A DNA stretch of 13,310 nucleotides from contig CALHUZ010000241.1 of the NCBI GenBank assembly GCA_938039305.1, positions 1-13,310 of the forward strand, written 5' to 3'. The notes under the pieces were generated by a model. That model was not told where the DNA came from. It did no database searches and was given only the letters and a program-made list of their open reading frames with translations. This stretch comes from an uncultured Saprospiraceae bacterium. GTDB taxonomy: Bacteria; Bacteroidota; Bacteroidia; Chitinophagales; Saprospiraceae. Below, one piece after another: positions 7,083-13,310 of the stretch (positions are counted from its first letter, which is position 1; each line of letters opens with the position of its first letter). Made by a program: the position numbers and the translations under genes.

Positions 7083-7655
7083 ATGTATCGAATACTATTA
7101 ATTGCCCTACTGAGTATTTCAGCATTTACTCTTACAAGTCAAGTTGCATTTAGAGGAGGTTTAAACTACTCTAATGTTTCCGTTGATGGAGATAACGTAG
7201 ATTTTGGTTCTGGATCAAAGATTGGATATCACCTTGGACTGCAAGGAGACATAAGTCTCTTGAGAATAAGACTTCGACCTGCATTATTATATCATGTTAA
7301 AGGTGGTAAAAGTGAAACTGCAGGTGCTACAGGTAATACTAACTTACACTATTTAGAAGTTCCAGTGAACTTAGCCATAAAGTTAGGAGGAGATAGCTTT
7401 GGAATAATCGGAGAGGCCGGTCCATATTTTGGCTATTTGCTTAATACAAGCTCTGGTTTTATTGACAACTTAGACAGCCGTCTAAACAAATCAGACTGGG
7501 GTGTTAACTTCGGTGTAGCTATAGAGTTATCCGGATTAGGCTTTGGAGCCAATTATAGTAATAGCTTATCCAGTATCGCCAAAGAAGATCAGATCGGCGG
7601 CGCCTTCAAAACTACAAACGGCAACTTGACACTTTTTGGATATCTGAAATTTTGA
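7083..7655 (+). CDS. Small outer-membrane beta-barrel protein, 190 aa
   Basis: The N-terminus is a signal peptide (MYR, hydrophobic 4-17, likely cut near TLTS/QVAF at residue 19/20). The mature protein has alternating hydrophobic strands and glycine-aromatic turns: RGGLNYSNVS, IGYHLGLQGDISL, LRPALLYHVKGG, LHYLEVPVNLAIKLG, IGEAGPYFGYLL, WGVNFGVAIELSG and FGANYSNSL. It ends in LTLFGYLKF, a C-terminal aromatic residue typical of outer-membrane barrels. This matches the porin-like OMP_b-brl_2/PorT-like domain common in Bacteroidota. The length suits an 8-strand barrel. Function is unknown, and PorT itself is usually longer. The gene stands alone, between the divergent glycosyltransferase operon and the LolD-like gene. 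Confidence 0.88.
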   Translation: MYRILLIALLSISAFTLTSQVAFRGGLNYSNVSVDGDNVDFGSGSKIGYHLGLQGDISLLRIRLRPALLYHVKGGKSETAGATGNTNLHYLEVPVNLAIKLGGDSFGIIGEAGPYFGYLLNTSSGFIDNLDSRLNKSDWGVNFGVAIELSGLGFGANYSNSLSSIAKEDQIGGAFKTTNGNLTLFGYLKF

Positions 7656-7673
7656 TTTAAACATTCTTTCTGA

Positions 7674-7685
7674 AGGGTTTACCCT
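7674..7685 (+). terminator. Weak hairpin after the beta-barrel gene
   Basis: AGGG, loop TTTA, CCCT lies 19 bases after the beta-barrel stop codon, followed by AAATTTTC. The stem is only 4 bp and the T-run is interrupted, so this is a weak candidate for a rho-independent terminator. Confidence 0.2.
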
Positions 7686-7771
7686 AAATTTTCAATTAGA
7701 CGCTGTTACTTTAACTCAATTTTTAAGTCTAATACATATTATTCAGAAGTGTAATATGACATTATTTAGAC

Positions 7772-7779
7772 TATCTTTG
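7772..7779 (+). promoter_or_regulatory. Bacteroidota-type -7 promoter element (TATCTTTG)
   Basis: TATCTTTG matches the TAnnTTTG -7 consensus of the Bacteroidota primary sigma factor. It ends 29 bases before the ATG of the LolD-like gene, giving a leader of roughly 20-25 bases. No clear TTTG/TTG -33 element is found about 20 bases upstream, so support rests on the -7 match and position. Confidence 0.6.
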
Positions 7780-7808
7780 TTGTACCCCGAACATAATCCA
7801 ATACTACC

Positions 7809-8471
7809 ATGCTCATAGGTCAGAATATAACGAAGTCATATGGCAACTTAAACGTGTTGCAAAATCTCAACATCGAGATTAAGAAAAACGAAATCGCAGC
7901 TATAGTAGGAAAAAGCGGTAGTGGAAAAAGCACCCTACTTCACCTCTTGGGAACGCTCGATACTCCAGACTCAGGAAGTATTAAAATTTCGGATATAGAA
8001 ATAACAACACTTAACGATAAAGAGCTAGCAAATTTTCGGAATCAGCGGATTGGTTTCATTTTCCAGTTTCACCATTTGCTTGGAGAGTTTACGGCCCTTG
8101 AAAATGTTTGTATCCCAGCATTTATATATGGTAAAGACGAAGCAGAAACTATAGCGCGAGCAACAGAGCTATTAGGTTATTTAGGCTTAGGAGAAAGGCT
8201 CGATCACAAACCTAATCAACTCTCAGGCGGAGAGCAGCAGAGAGTTGCTATCGCACGATCGCTTATTAACAATCCTGATATCGTCTTCGCAGATGAACCT
8301 ACTGGAAATCTTGATGATCACACTTCCGAAGATTTGTTTCAACTATTGATGAAATTAAGAAGAGATTACAATCAAACATTTGTCCTTGTCACACATAGTT
8401 CTGATATTGCCAGTCGATGTGATCGAACACTCGTCTTAAGTAACAAACAATTAGTACATGACGCCGCCTAA
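7809..8471 (+). CDS. LolD-like ABC transporter ATP-binding protein
   Basis: An ATPase subunit of the LolD/MacB-type ABC family (lipoprotein release or MacB-like export). All nucleotide-binding motifs are intact: Walker A GKSGSGKST (34-42), Q-loop Q86 in FQFHHLL, signature LSGGEQQR (138-145), Walker B IVFADE (158-163) with catalytic E163, and switch histidine H196 in LVTHS. The GFIFQFHHLL segment and 220-residue length are typical of LolD. No LolC/LolE-type permease is next to it. Its last 14 bases instead overlap the DUF389 gene, so the two are translationally coupled. In Bacteroidota lolD-like genes are often away from their permease, so the true partner may be elsewhere. It is a cytoplasmic, membrane-associated protein. 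ATPase family certain, LolD assignment likely. Confidence 0.93.
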   Translation: MLIGQNITKSYGNLNVLQNLNIEIKKNEIAAIVGKSGSGKSTLLHLLGTLDTPDSGSIKISDIEITTLNDKELANFRNQRIGFIFQFHHLLGEFTALENVCIPAFIYGKDEAETIARATELLGYLGLGERLDHKPNQLSGGEQQRVAIARSLINNPDIVFADEPTGNLDDHTSEDLFQLLMKLRRDYNQTFVLVTHSSDIASRCDRTLVLSNKQLVHDAA

Positions 8472-9873
8472 GGAAGGCACTGCAAGCAATCAAAGCGAAG
8501 AAGCTACGTCATTTGGTTTTGGCAATGTAACTGCTTATCTAAAGGAATATTTTATAGGTGTTATAGATCTCCGACATGGTGTTGATGCGGAAGCAACTAT
8601 AGAGGATATTAAGAAAAAGAGATCATTAGCAGGAGCTAACTCTTGGATGCTGATGTGTTCTATTGTTATAGCTTCTATAGGACTCAGCACAAACTCTCAG
8701 GCATTGATAATAGGGGCCATGCTGATCTCACCCCTCATGTCTCCCATTTTGGGTATAGGTCTTTCTGTAGGCATCAACGATATGGAAACGCTAAGGGGAT
8801 CCTTGGCTCACTTTGCTATAGCTATTGTCATCGCAGTATTAACGAGCTATATCTATTTTGAAATAACTCCGTTTAATAACATTACATCTGAGATATCTGC
8901 TCGAACAGAGCCTACCTTCTTAGATATTTTTGTGGCCATATTTGGGGGATTTGCCGGTATCATTAGCATAGCCCGAAAGGACATTTCAACTACAATCCCT
9001 GGTGTTGCAATCGCCACAGCTCTTATGCCACCGCTATGTGTGACAGGATATGGGTTGGCAGCAGGAAGTTGGAAAATAGCCTCGGCTTCTTTCTATCTCT
9101 TCTTTTTGAACACCTTTTTCGTAGCACTGTCTACATTCATAATAGTTAGATTTTTAAATTTCCCTTACAGACATTACCTGGATGAGAAAATAGAACGGAA
9201 GAATATAGCACTTATCATTGGCTTCAGCTTAGCCTTGGTTGTACCCAGTTTCTTTATTTTCAAAAATGTCATCAATAACCTCAGATTAAAAAACAGTCTT
9301 GAATTATTCAAAACTGAATGTTTGCAAAGTGACGGAATATATCTTGACAACCATTCTCTAGGTGCAGCAGATTCAACTGGCAATAGAAATCTATATCTTA
9401 AGGTCTATGGTGATGCCATCTCATCTGATAACATACCAGAATATCAAAAGTGCTTAACTGAAATAGGGCTGGACAATCTTACAATAAAAATAATCTCTAC
9501 ATCAGATGTAAGATTAGATGACGTAGAATTGATAGAACAAAACTTGGAGTTCATCTCTGAAGAATTGGAGAAGAGTAGAAAAGAGAAAATTGATTATTCC
9601 AACTTGGTTTCTTACTATAGAGAAGCCCATATCGACAGCTCGCTATTTGATAAAATAAAGGATGAGATCCACTCTCTATATCCAGACATAGAAGAATTGG
9701 GTCTGGCCAATACTCACTTCACAGATTTCGATAGCACCAAGCACGATATACCTACGGTTTTCATAAAATGGAACAACATCTCAACATCGTTAAGAGATAC
9801 TAACGATGAAAGAATTTCTCAATTCTTAAAAGCTCGACTTTCTCAGAATACTTTAAAGGTAATCAGTTATTAA
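8458..9873 (+). CDS. DUF389-family multi-pass membrane protein
   Basis: A 471-residue inner-membrane protein matching the DUF389 family (hydrophobic-domain proteins such as TIGR00341/TIGR00271). Residues 1-60 are soluble, with the IEDIKKKRSLAGANSW segment leading into the membrane. I see about seven hydrophobic segments: roughly 63-78, 81-102, 115-134, 153-172, 180-201, 207-231 and 249-271. Conserved family stretches are NSQALIIGAMLISPLMSPILGIG (79-101) and IPGVAIATALMPPLCVTGYGL (180-200), where prolines and glycines break the helices. The C-terminal 200 residues are soluble and acidic, with a possible coiled coil near LIEQNLEFISEELEKSRKEK. The role of DUF389 is unknown to me. Its ATG lies inside the end of the LolD-like gene (14-base overlap). 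Its stop lies 32 bases from the convergent CRY-DASH stop. Confidence 0.92.
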   Translation: MTPPKEGTASNQSEEATSFGFGNVTAYLKEYFIGVIDLRHGVDAEATIEDIKKKRSLAGANSWMLMCSIVIASIGLSTNSQALIIGAMLISPLMSPILGIGLSVGINDMETLRGSLAHFAIAIVIAVLTSYIYFEITPFNNITSEISARTEPTFLDIFVAIFGGFAGIISIARKDISTTIPGVAIATALMPPLCVTGYGLAAGSWKIASASFYLFFLNTFFVALSTFIIVRFLNFPYRHYLDEKIERKNIALIIGFSLALVVPSFFIFKNVINNLRLKNSLELFKTECLQSDGIYLDNHSLGAADSTGNRNLYLKVYGDAISSDNIPEYQKCLTEIGLDNLTIKIISTSDVRLDDVELIEQNLEFISEELEKSRKEKIDYSNLVSYYREAHIDSSLFDKIKDEIHSLYPDIEELGLANTHFTDFDSTKHDIPTVFIKWNNISTSLRDTNDERISQFLKARLSQNTLKVISY

Positions 9874-9884
9874 TCATTGATTAA
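9870..9884. repeat. 15-base palindrome between convergent genes
   Basis: TTAATCA-T-TGATTAA is a perfect 7-bp inverted repeat around one central base. It includes the DUF389 stop codon and sits in the 31-base gap before the convergent CRY-DASH stop. A one-base centre cannot form a full RNA hairpin, and the stem is almost all A/T, so a terminator role is doubtful. A protein-binding site is possible. Confidence 0.3.
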
Positions 9885-9904
9885 AAGAAACTGAAGTCAA
9901 GGCC

Positions 9905-11350
9905 TTAAGATTTGATATAACTCTCCTTCTTGACACAAAGATCGGGATAGTCCTTTTGCAAAATACAATTATACTCAACTTGCTCTTCGTCTGTTAGCAA
10001 GAATGGTTGATGCACTTTATCTGCAGGGATATTGCGTAAAGCTGGAATCCAATGTTTTACAAAATCACCATTAGAGTCATATTTTTTAGCTTGAGTATGC
10101 ATATTAAAATATCGCCCTTCTTTCGGATCATTGCCTACACCCGATATATAATTCCAATTACACCAATTACTACAAGGATCATAGTCAAGCAATTGAGATT
10201 CAAAATACGCAGCTCCCATCTGCCAGTTGATTTTTAAGTCATTGACTAAAAAACTTGCAACATTTTGTCGAGATCTATTGGACATATAGCCTGTTGTATT
10301 TAATTCAAGCATAGCCGCATCTACAAATGGCATCCCTGTTCTACCTTCACACCATATTCTAAACAACCCTTCATCTTCCTGCAACTCTTTATCTACCTCT
10401 TCTTTAATACCTCCTTTTAGAAAAATTTTATCTCCATGTTTTTTTCCCATTAATCTGAAAAAGTCTCGCCAGAGAAGTTCAAAGAAAAGGTGATAGGTAC
10501 TATCATTCTTTACCCTTTCTTGCTCATACCTTTTTATCTCATGATACACAGTTTTGGGAGAAAGACAACCATGAGCTAAATAAGCTGACAGCTTTGAAGA
10601 GTAATCTTTTCCAAGAAGACCATTTCGAGTTTCTTTATAATCCCTTATCAGATCTGTCTCCCACAGATAGTAGTTCAATCTTTTTAGTCCTTCAAGTTCA
10701 CCTCCTTTATATAAAGACTCATCCATGTTCTCTAGTTCATCACTTCGAAAACCAAAGTCTTTCATTTCGGGTATGTCACCACTTTCTATAACTATACTGT
10801 ATTTCGCAATAGCATCAGGCTTCTCGATCGGTAGCCTCACAGGTACGATTTTTTCGACCTCTTTTCTAAACTGAGTAAAAACCTCTGGAGTATGTGTGAT
10901 TGGGAAAGGAAGGTCAGCAGTATAATAAAGCATCTTCCCTCTCGAATATCTTACCTCTTGACCTATCGCCCACAAGTTTTGCTCTAACCTATCTTGAGCA
11001 TTGAGTTCTTCTCTCGTTCGCTCTCTGTTACAAAAGACCCAACTGGTCTTAAGCTCTTTGGCCAATTCAAACACTACATCTTCGGGAATACCACTCCGGA
11101 TAATCAGATCCGTCCCAAGACCTTGTAAAGAAGATCTCAATACCTCTACACACTCGATGATAAATCTTGCTCTGAACTTACCTGTCTTCCTTAGATTAAA
11201 ATCCGTATGCTCTTTGAATACTCGATCATCAAATACATAAACTGGGTAAATCTCATCACCTGCATCCAAAGCATCTTGCAACGCTTCATTATCATGTACT
11301 CGGAGGTCGTTTCGAAACCAAACAATGACTTTCTTCTTATTCATATCCAT
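9905..11350 (-). CDS. CRY-DASH cryptochrome/photolyase
   Basis: An FAD flavoprotein of the photolyase/cryptochrome superfamily, DASH subgroup. These proteins repair cyclobutane pyrimidine dimers, mainly in single-stranded or looped DNA, and may act in blue-light signalling. The N-terminal photolyase domain opens with VIVWFRNDLRVHDNEAL (8-24). The FAD-binding domain includes SSKLSAYLAHGCLSP (251-265), ELLWRDFFRLMG (291-302), GRTGMPFVDAAMLELNTTGYMSNRSRQ (336-362) and the DASH-type block DYDPCSNWCNWNYISGVGNDP (389-409), then RYFN and QAKKYD. Tryptophans W294, W396 and W399 lie in the regions that supply the electron-transfer chain. The 481 residues match DASH length, with no long C-terminal tail. 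ATG at 11350 is used; ATG at 11344 is equally possible. It is monocistronic, divergent from the SCO operon with an 86-base gap. Confidence 0.95.
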   Translation of the reverse strand: MDMNKKKVIVWFRNDLRVHDNEALQDALDAGDEIYPVYVFDDRVFKEHTDFNLRKTGKFRARFIIECVEVLRSSLQGLGTDLIIRSGIPEDVVFELAKELKTSWVFCNRERTREELNAQDRLEQNLWAIGQEVRYSRGKMLYYTADLPFPITHTPEVFTQFRKEVEKIVPVRLPIEKPDAIAKYSIVIESGDIPEMKDFGFRSDELENMDESLYKGGELEGLKRLNYYLWETDLIRDYKETRNGLLGKDYSSKLSAYLAHGCLSPKTVYHEIKRYEQERVKNDSTYHLFFELLWRDFFRLMGKKHGDKIFLKGGIKEEVDKELQEDEGLFRIWCEGRTGMPFVDAAMLELNTTGYMSNRSRQNVASFLVNDLKINWQMGAAYFESQLLDYDPCSNWCNWNYISGVGNDPKEGRYFNMHTQAKKYDSNGDFVKHWIPALRNIPADKVHQPFLLTDEEQVEYNCILQKDYPDLCVKKESYIKS

Positions 11351-11401
11351 TCTAAAGGTTAAACAGTAATTCTCTCAAAGTGTTTGTTTGATGTATCTAT
11401 T

Positions 11402-11409
11402 TAAATTTG
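11402..11409 (+). promoter_or_regulatory. Bacteroidota-type -7 promoter element (TAAATTTG)
   Basis: TAAATTTG matches TAnnTTTG, ending 27 bases before the ATG of the first gene of the SCO/cytochrome operon. Two TTTG copies at 11383-11386 and 11387-11390 lie upstream, with spacers of 15 and 11 bases, shorter than the usual roughly 17-23. The -7 match and position support it; the -33 element is unclear. Confidence 0.5.
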
Positions 11410-11436
11410 TGCAATGTCGCAAAACACACATGAAAT

Positions 11437-11829
11437 ATGAAGTTTACTCACAAGCATTTATTACTTCTTGTCATCCTTTGTTCTATTGCGTTTTCTCAGT
11501 GTAAGCCAGATACCCCAGAACAGAGATATATCAACGAACAACATGAGGCAATCATGGTGATACACGATGAAGTTATGCCTAAGATGAAAGACATCTATCA
11601 GCTCAAGAAAAAGCTTAAAGTCATGAAAGATGATACTGAGGCAATAGCACTAATAACTGAACTCGATGCAGCAGATGAAATTATGATGGATTGGATGGCA
11701 GGCTATGACAAGCCTAACACTGATACCGATTACAAAATCTATCTTAGAGATCAGATGACATCTGTGCAAGTTGTCAAAAAGACTATGCTCGAGACTATTG
11801 ATAAAGCCCGACAATACTTAAAATTATGA
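11437..11829 (+). CDS. Helical Met/His-bearing lipoprotein upstream of SCO1
   Basis: A 130-residue predicted lipoprotein: basic start, hydrophobic stretch (8-19), and a lipobox-like FSQC with C22 as the lipidated cysteine. The mature part looks entirely alpha-helical, with no globular motif I can name. One helix carries H36, M40, H43, M47 and M50, spaced 4-3-4-3 so that all lie on one face. A second cluster is M83, M84 and M87. Such Met/His sets are common in periplasmic copper-handling proteins, and the next gene is a SCO1 copper protein. Similar Bacteroidota proteins have been labelled 'viral A-type inclusion protein', which is misleading. The stop overlaps the next ATG (ATGA at 11826-11829), so it is the first gene of a coupled operon. 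Copper binding is my inference. Confidence 0.85.
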   Translation: MKFTHKHLLLLVILCSIAFSQCKPDTPEQRYINEQHEAIMVIHDEVMPKMKDIYQLKKKLKVMKDDTEAIALITELDAADEIMMDWMAGYDKPNTDTDYKIYLRDQMTSVQVVKKTMLETIDKARQYLKL

Positions 11830-12437
11830 GATCATATTTGATATTTGGTTTTTTATTATTGCTTTTGTCCTGTGGAAAATCAACCCAAGAAACTCTACCC
11901 TTCATAGGTGATCGAGAAGATCTTGATGGAAGTAAAATAGTCCACAGCATCCGTCCTTTTAGCTTTCAAAATCAGCTCGGAGAAACGGTAACAAATGACA
12001 CATACAAAGGTAAAATCCACATAGTTGACTTCTTCTTTACTTCTTGTCCATCTATCTGTCCTTATGTTACTGCTCAGATGAAAAGAATACAAGATCATGT
12101 AGCCGACTATGGTGATGTTATGCTGTTAGCCCATACCTTGGACCCTAAGAGAGATAGCATATCCGTATTGAAGACTTATGCGGATAAAATAGGTGCCGAT
12201 CCATCTATATGGCACTTCTTGCGAGGCCCCAAGGAAGAAGTCTTGACCATAGCCAATGAGGATTACTTTGTGGCGGCATTAGAATCACCAGATGCCCCTG
12301 GTGGCTTTGATCATAGCGGCAAGATCATCTTACTTGATAAAGAAGCAAAGATCAGGGGCTTTTGTGATGGTATGGATAAGAACGCTGTGTCTGAATTCAT
12401 AAAAACTATAGATCAGCTGAGAGCTACTTATGAATAA
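11826..12437 (+). CDS. SCO1/SenC-family copper protein (lipoprotein)
   Basis: SCO proteins are thioredoxin-fold periplasmic proteins that deliver copper to, or reduce, the CuA site of cytochrome c oxidase. All three copper ligands are present: C74 and C78 in SCPSICP (CX3C), and H163 in GGFDHSGK. The context FFFTSCPSICP is typical of the family, as are LAHTLDPKRDS (101-111) and IWHFLRG (128-134). The N-terminus has a hydrophobic stretch and lipobox LLSC (C16), so it is probably anchored by lipid and not by a transmembrane helix. The 203 residues fit the family. The start overlaps the previous gene by 4 bases and the end overlaps the cytochrome c gene by 8 bases. No oxidase subunit gene lies in the window. 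Confidence 0.95.
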   Translation: MRSYLIFGFLLLLLSCGKSTQETLPFIGDREDLDGSKIVHSIRPFSFQNQLGETVTNDTYKGKIHIVDFFFTSCPSICPYVTAQMKRIQDHVADYGDVMLLAHTLDPKRDSISVLKTYADKIGADPSIWHFLRGPKEEVLTIANEDYFVAALESPDAPGGFDHSGKIILLDKEAKIRGFCDGMDKNAVSEFIKTIDQLRATYE

Positions 12438-12804
12438 AGGAATCATCATTGTACTTATCGCCATGAGTATCTGGGCTTCATGCCAACAAGAGAAATATGG
12501 CCAAGGCAAAAGAATATATACTGCCTATTGCGCTAATTGTCATATGGAGAATGGCCAAGGACTTGGAGAGATTTACCCATCCATAACTAAATCAAGCTAC
12601 CTTTATGGAAATATAAGTGAGCTTCCATGTCTCATTCTCAATGGTCGACAAAGCTCACAGATATCAACGGTTCAAATGCCAGGATTCAGCCACCTGAGAG
12701 AAGCAGAGCTTAGCAATCTGATTAACTATATGAGCCACACTTGGGGCGATCAATCAATTCTACCTATTGATAAGATACAAGATCGAATAAAAAATTGTCA
12801 GTAG
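12430..12804 (+). CDS. Lipoprotein-type monohaem cytochrome c
   Basis: A small class I-type cytochrome c for periplasmic electron transfer. The haem site is CANCH (C34, C37, H38). The probable distal ligand is M83 in VQMPGF. The N-terminus has a hydrophobic stretch and a lipobox ASC (C18), so the haem domain is likely tethered to a membrane. Two further cysteines, C67 and C123, could form a disulfide or another metal site. The order (YGQGKRIYTAYCANCH, then MPGFSHLREAELSNLINYMSHTWG) is standard. The start lies 8 bases inside the SCO1 gene, and the end overlaps the next frame by 10 bases if the kinase starts at TTG 12795. It probably shares an electron or copper pathway with SCO1, but its redox partner is unknown. 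Confidence 0.95.
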   Translation: MNKGIIIVLIAMSIWASCQQEKYGQGKRIYTAYCANCHMENGQGLGEIYPSITKSSYLYGNISELPCLILNGRQSSQISTVQMPGFSHLREAELSNLINYMSHTWGDQSILPIDKIQDRIKNCQ

Positions 12805-13310
12805 TTAATCAAATACAACTGATAGGTCATGTCTGCCATGACAAGACTGATGACGGTTTTATCTTAGGCGGCACTGCTTCTTACAGTACTATCGTCGCAC
12901 GACAACTTTGTGATCAGATCAGCCTTCTTTCAAGTTATGGAGAAGACTTTCTGTTTGAAAATAGATTCAAGGATCTTGGTATCGACCTTACGATCTTTCC
13001 AGCTAAAAAGACTACAGTCTTTGAAAATATTTACCATGAAAATGGTCGCACTCAATACTGCTTAGAACGCGCTGCCATCATCCCGGTTGACAAAGACACG
13101 TTAAATTCAACAGCTGATGTGATCATGTTATGTCTTATAGACGATGAGCTTGACTTAGACATTACAGCCCTCAAGGCTCATACAGGAATCAAGGGGGCTA
13201 CTATTCAAGGTTGGCTAAGATCTTTTGAATCAGACGGACTCGTTGTTGCTAAATCTCCTTCCATGAGCAGGTTCGAAGGTATAGACATTGTAATCTTCAG
13301 TGACGATGAT
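12795..13310 (+). CDS. PfkB-family carbohydrate kinase-like protein, N-terminal part
   Basis: An open frame runs from 12774 to the window edge. The translation reads QIQLIGHVCHDKTDDGFILGG, then TASYSTIVARQL, LLSSYGEDF, and TVFENIYHENGRTQY. This is the start of a ribokinase/PfkB-type kinase: the N-terminal beta strand, the GG substrate motif (GGTASYS, in a branch without the usual asparagine) and the lid region. The C-terminal ATP/anion-hole motif (GAGD) would lie beyond the window. The only usual start codon before the conserved region is TTG at 12795, giving 172 codons here and a 10-base overlap with the cytochrome c gene. The substrate is unknown. Its coupling to a respiratory cluster is unexpected. 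The kinase family call is probable, not certain. Confidence 0.8.
   Translation, partial: MSVVNQIQLIGHVCHDKTDDGFILGGTASYSTIVARQLCDQISLLSSYGEDFLFENRFKDLGIDLTIFPAKKTTVFENIYHENGRTQYCLERAAIIPVDKDTLNSTADVIMLCLIDDELDLDITALKAHTGIKGATIQGWLRSFESDGLVVAKSPSMSRFEGIDIVIFSDDD

Overview
The window looks like ordinary core chromosome from a Bacteroidota bacterium, probably a free-living, light-exposed Saprospirales-, Cytophagales- or Flavobacteria-type organism. The evidence is a PorP/SprF-family protein of the type IX secretion and gliding apparatus, a RibBA whose GTP cyclohydrolase II half has lost its zinc cysteines, two small lipoproteins of kinds seen in this phylum, a CRY-DASH flavoprotein, AT-rich leaders without strong Shine-Dalgarno sites, and two TAnnTTTG promoter elements. 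I see no mobile element, phage gene, CRISPR array, tRNA or rRNA. No gap between genes exceeds about 155 bases.

Layout. Bases 1-393 (-) hold the first 131 codons of msrA, cut by the window edge. A small lipoprotein (525-929, +) is transcribed away from it and converges on a two-gene minus-strand unit (2225-943): an NlpC/P60 cell-wall peptidase followed by a zinc-ribbon Nudix hydrolase. Divergent from these is porP/sprF-like 2339-3421 (+), which converges on a tightly overlapping minus-strand operon (6931-3452) of two GT4-type glycosyltransferases and ribBA. A small outer-membrane beta-barrel gene follows (7083-7655, +), then a coupled pair (7809-9873, +): a LolD-like ABC ATPase and a DUF389 membrane protein. 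Convergent to that pair is a CRY-DASH gene (11350-9905, -). The right end (11437-13310, +) is a four-gene overlapping operon: a Met/His-bearing helical lipoprotein, a SCO1/SenC copper protein, a lipoprotein-type cytochrome c, and the start of a PfkB-family kinase that runs off the window.

How the genes work together. The SCO1, cytochrome c and small-lipoprotein genes are best read as a periplasmic copper/electron-transfer module. MsrA and CRY-DASH would fit oxidative or light stress, but they are not adjacent and nothing shows co-regulation. The two glycosyltransferases suggest surface polysaccharide or glycan work; ribBA appears to be a passenger in their operon. The most useful leads are the His/Met stripe in the lipoprotein beside SCO1, the coupling of an ABC ATPase to DUF389 instead of an ABC permease, the Glu-to-Gln change in one glycosyltransferase, and the degenerate RibA half of RibBA. 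I found no convincing wholly new system.
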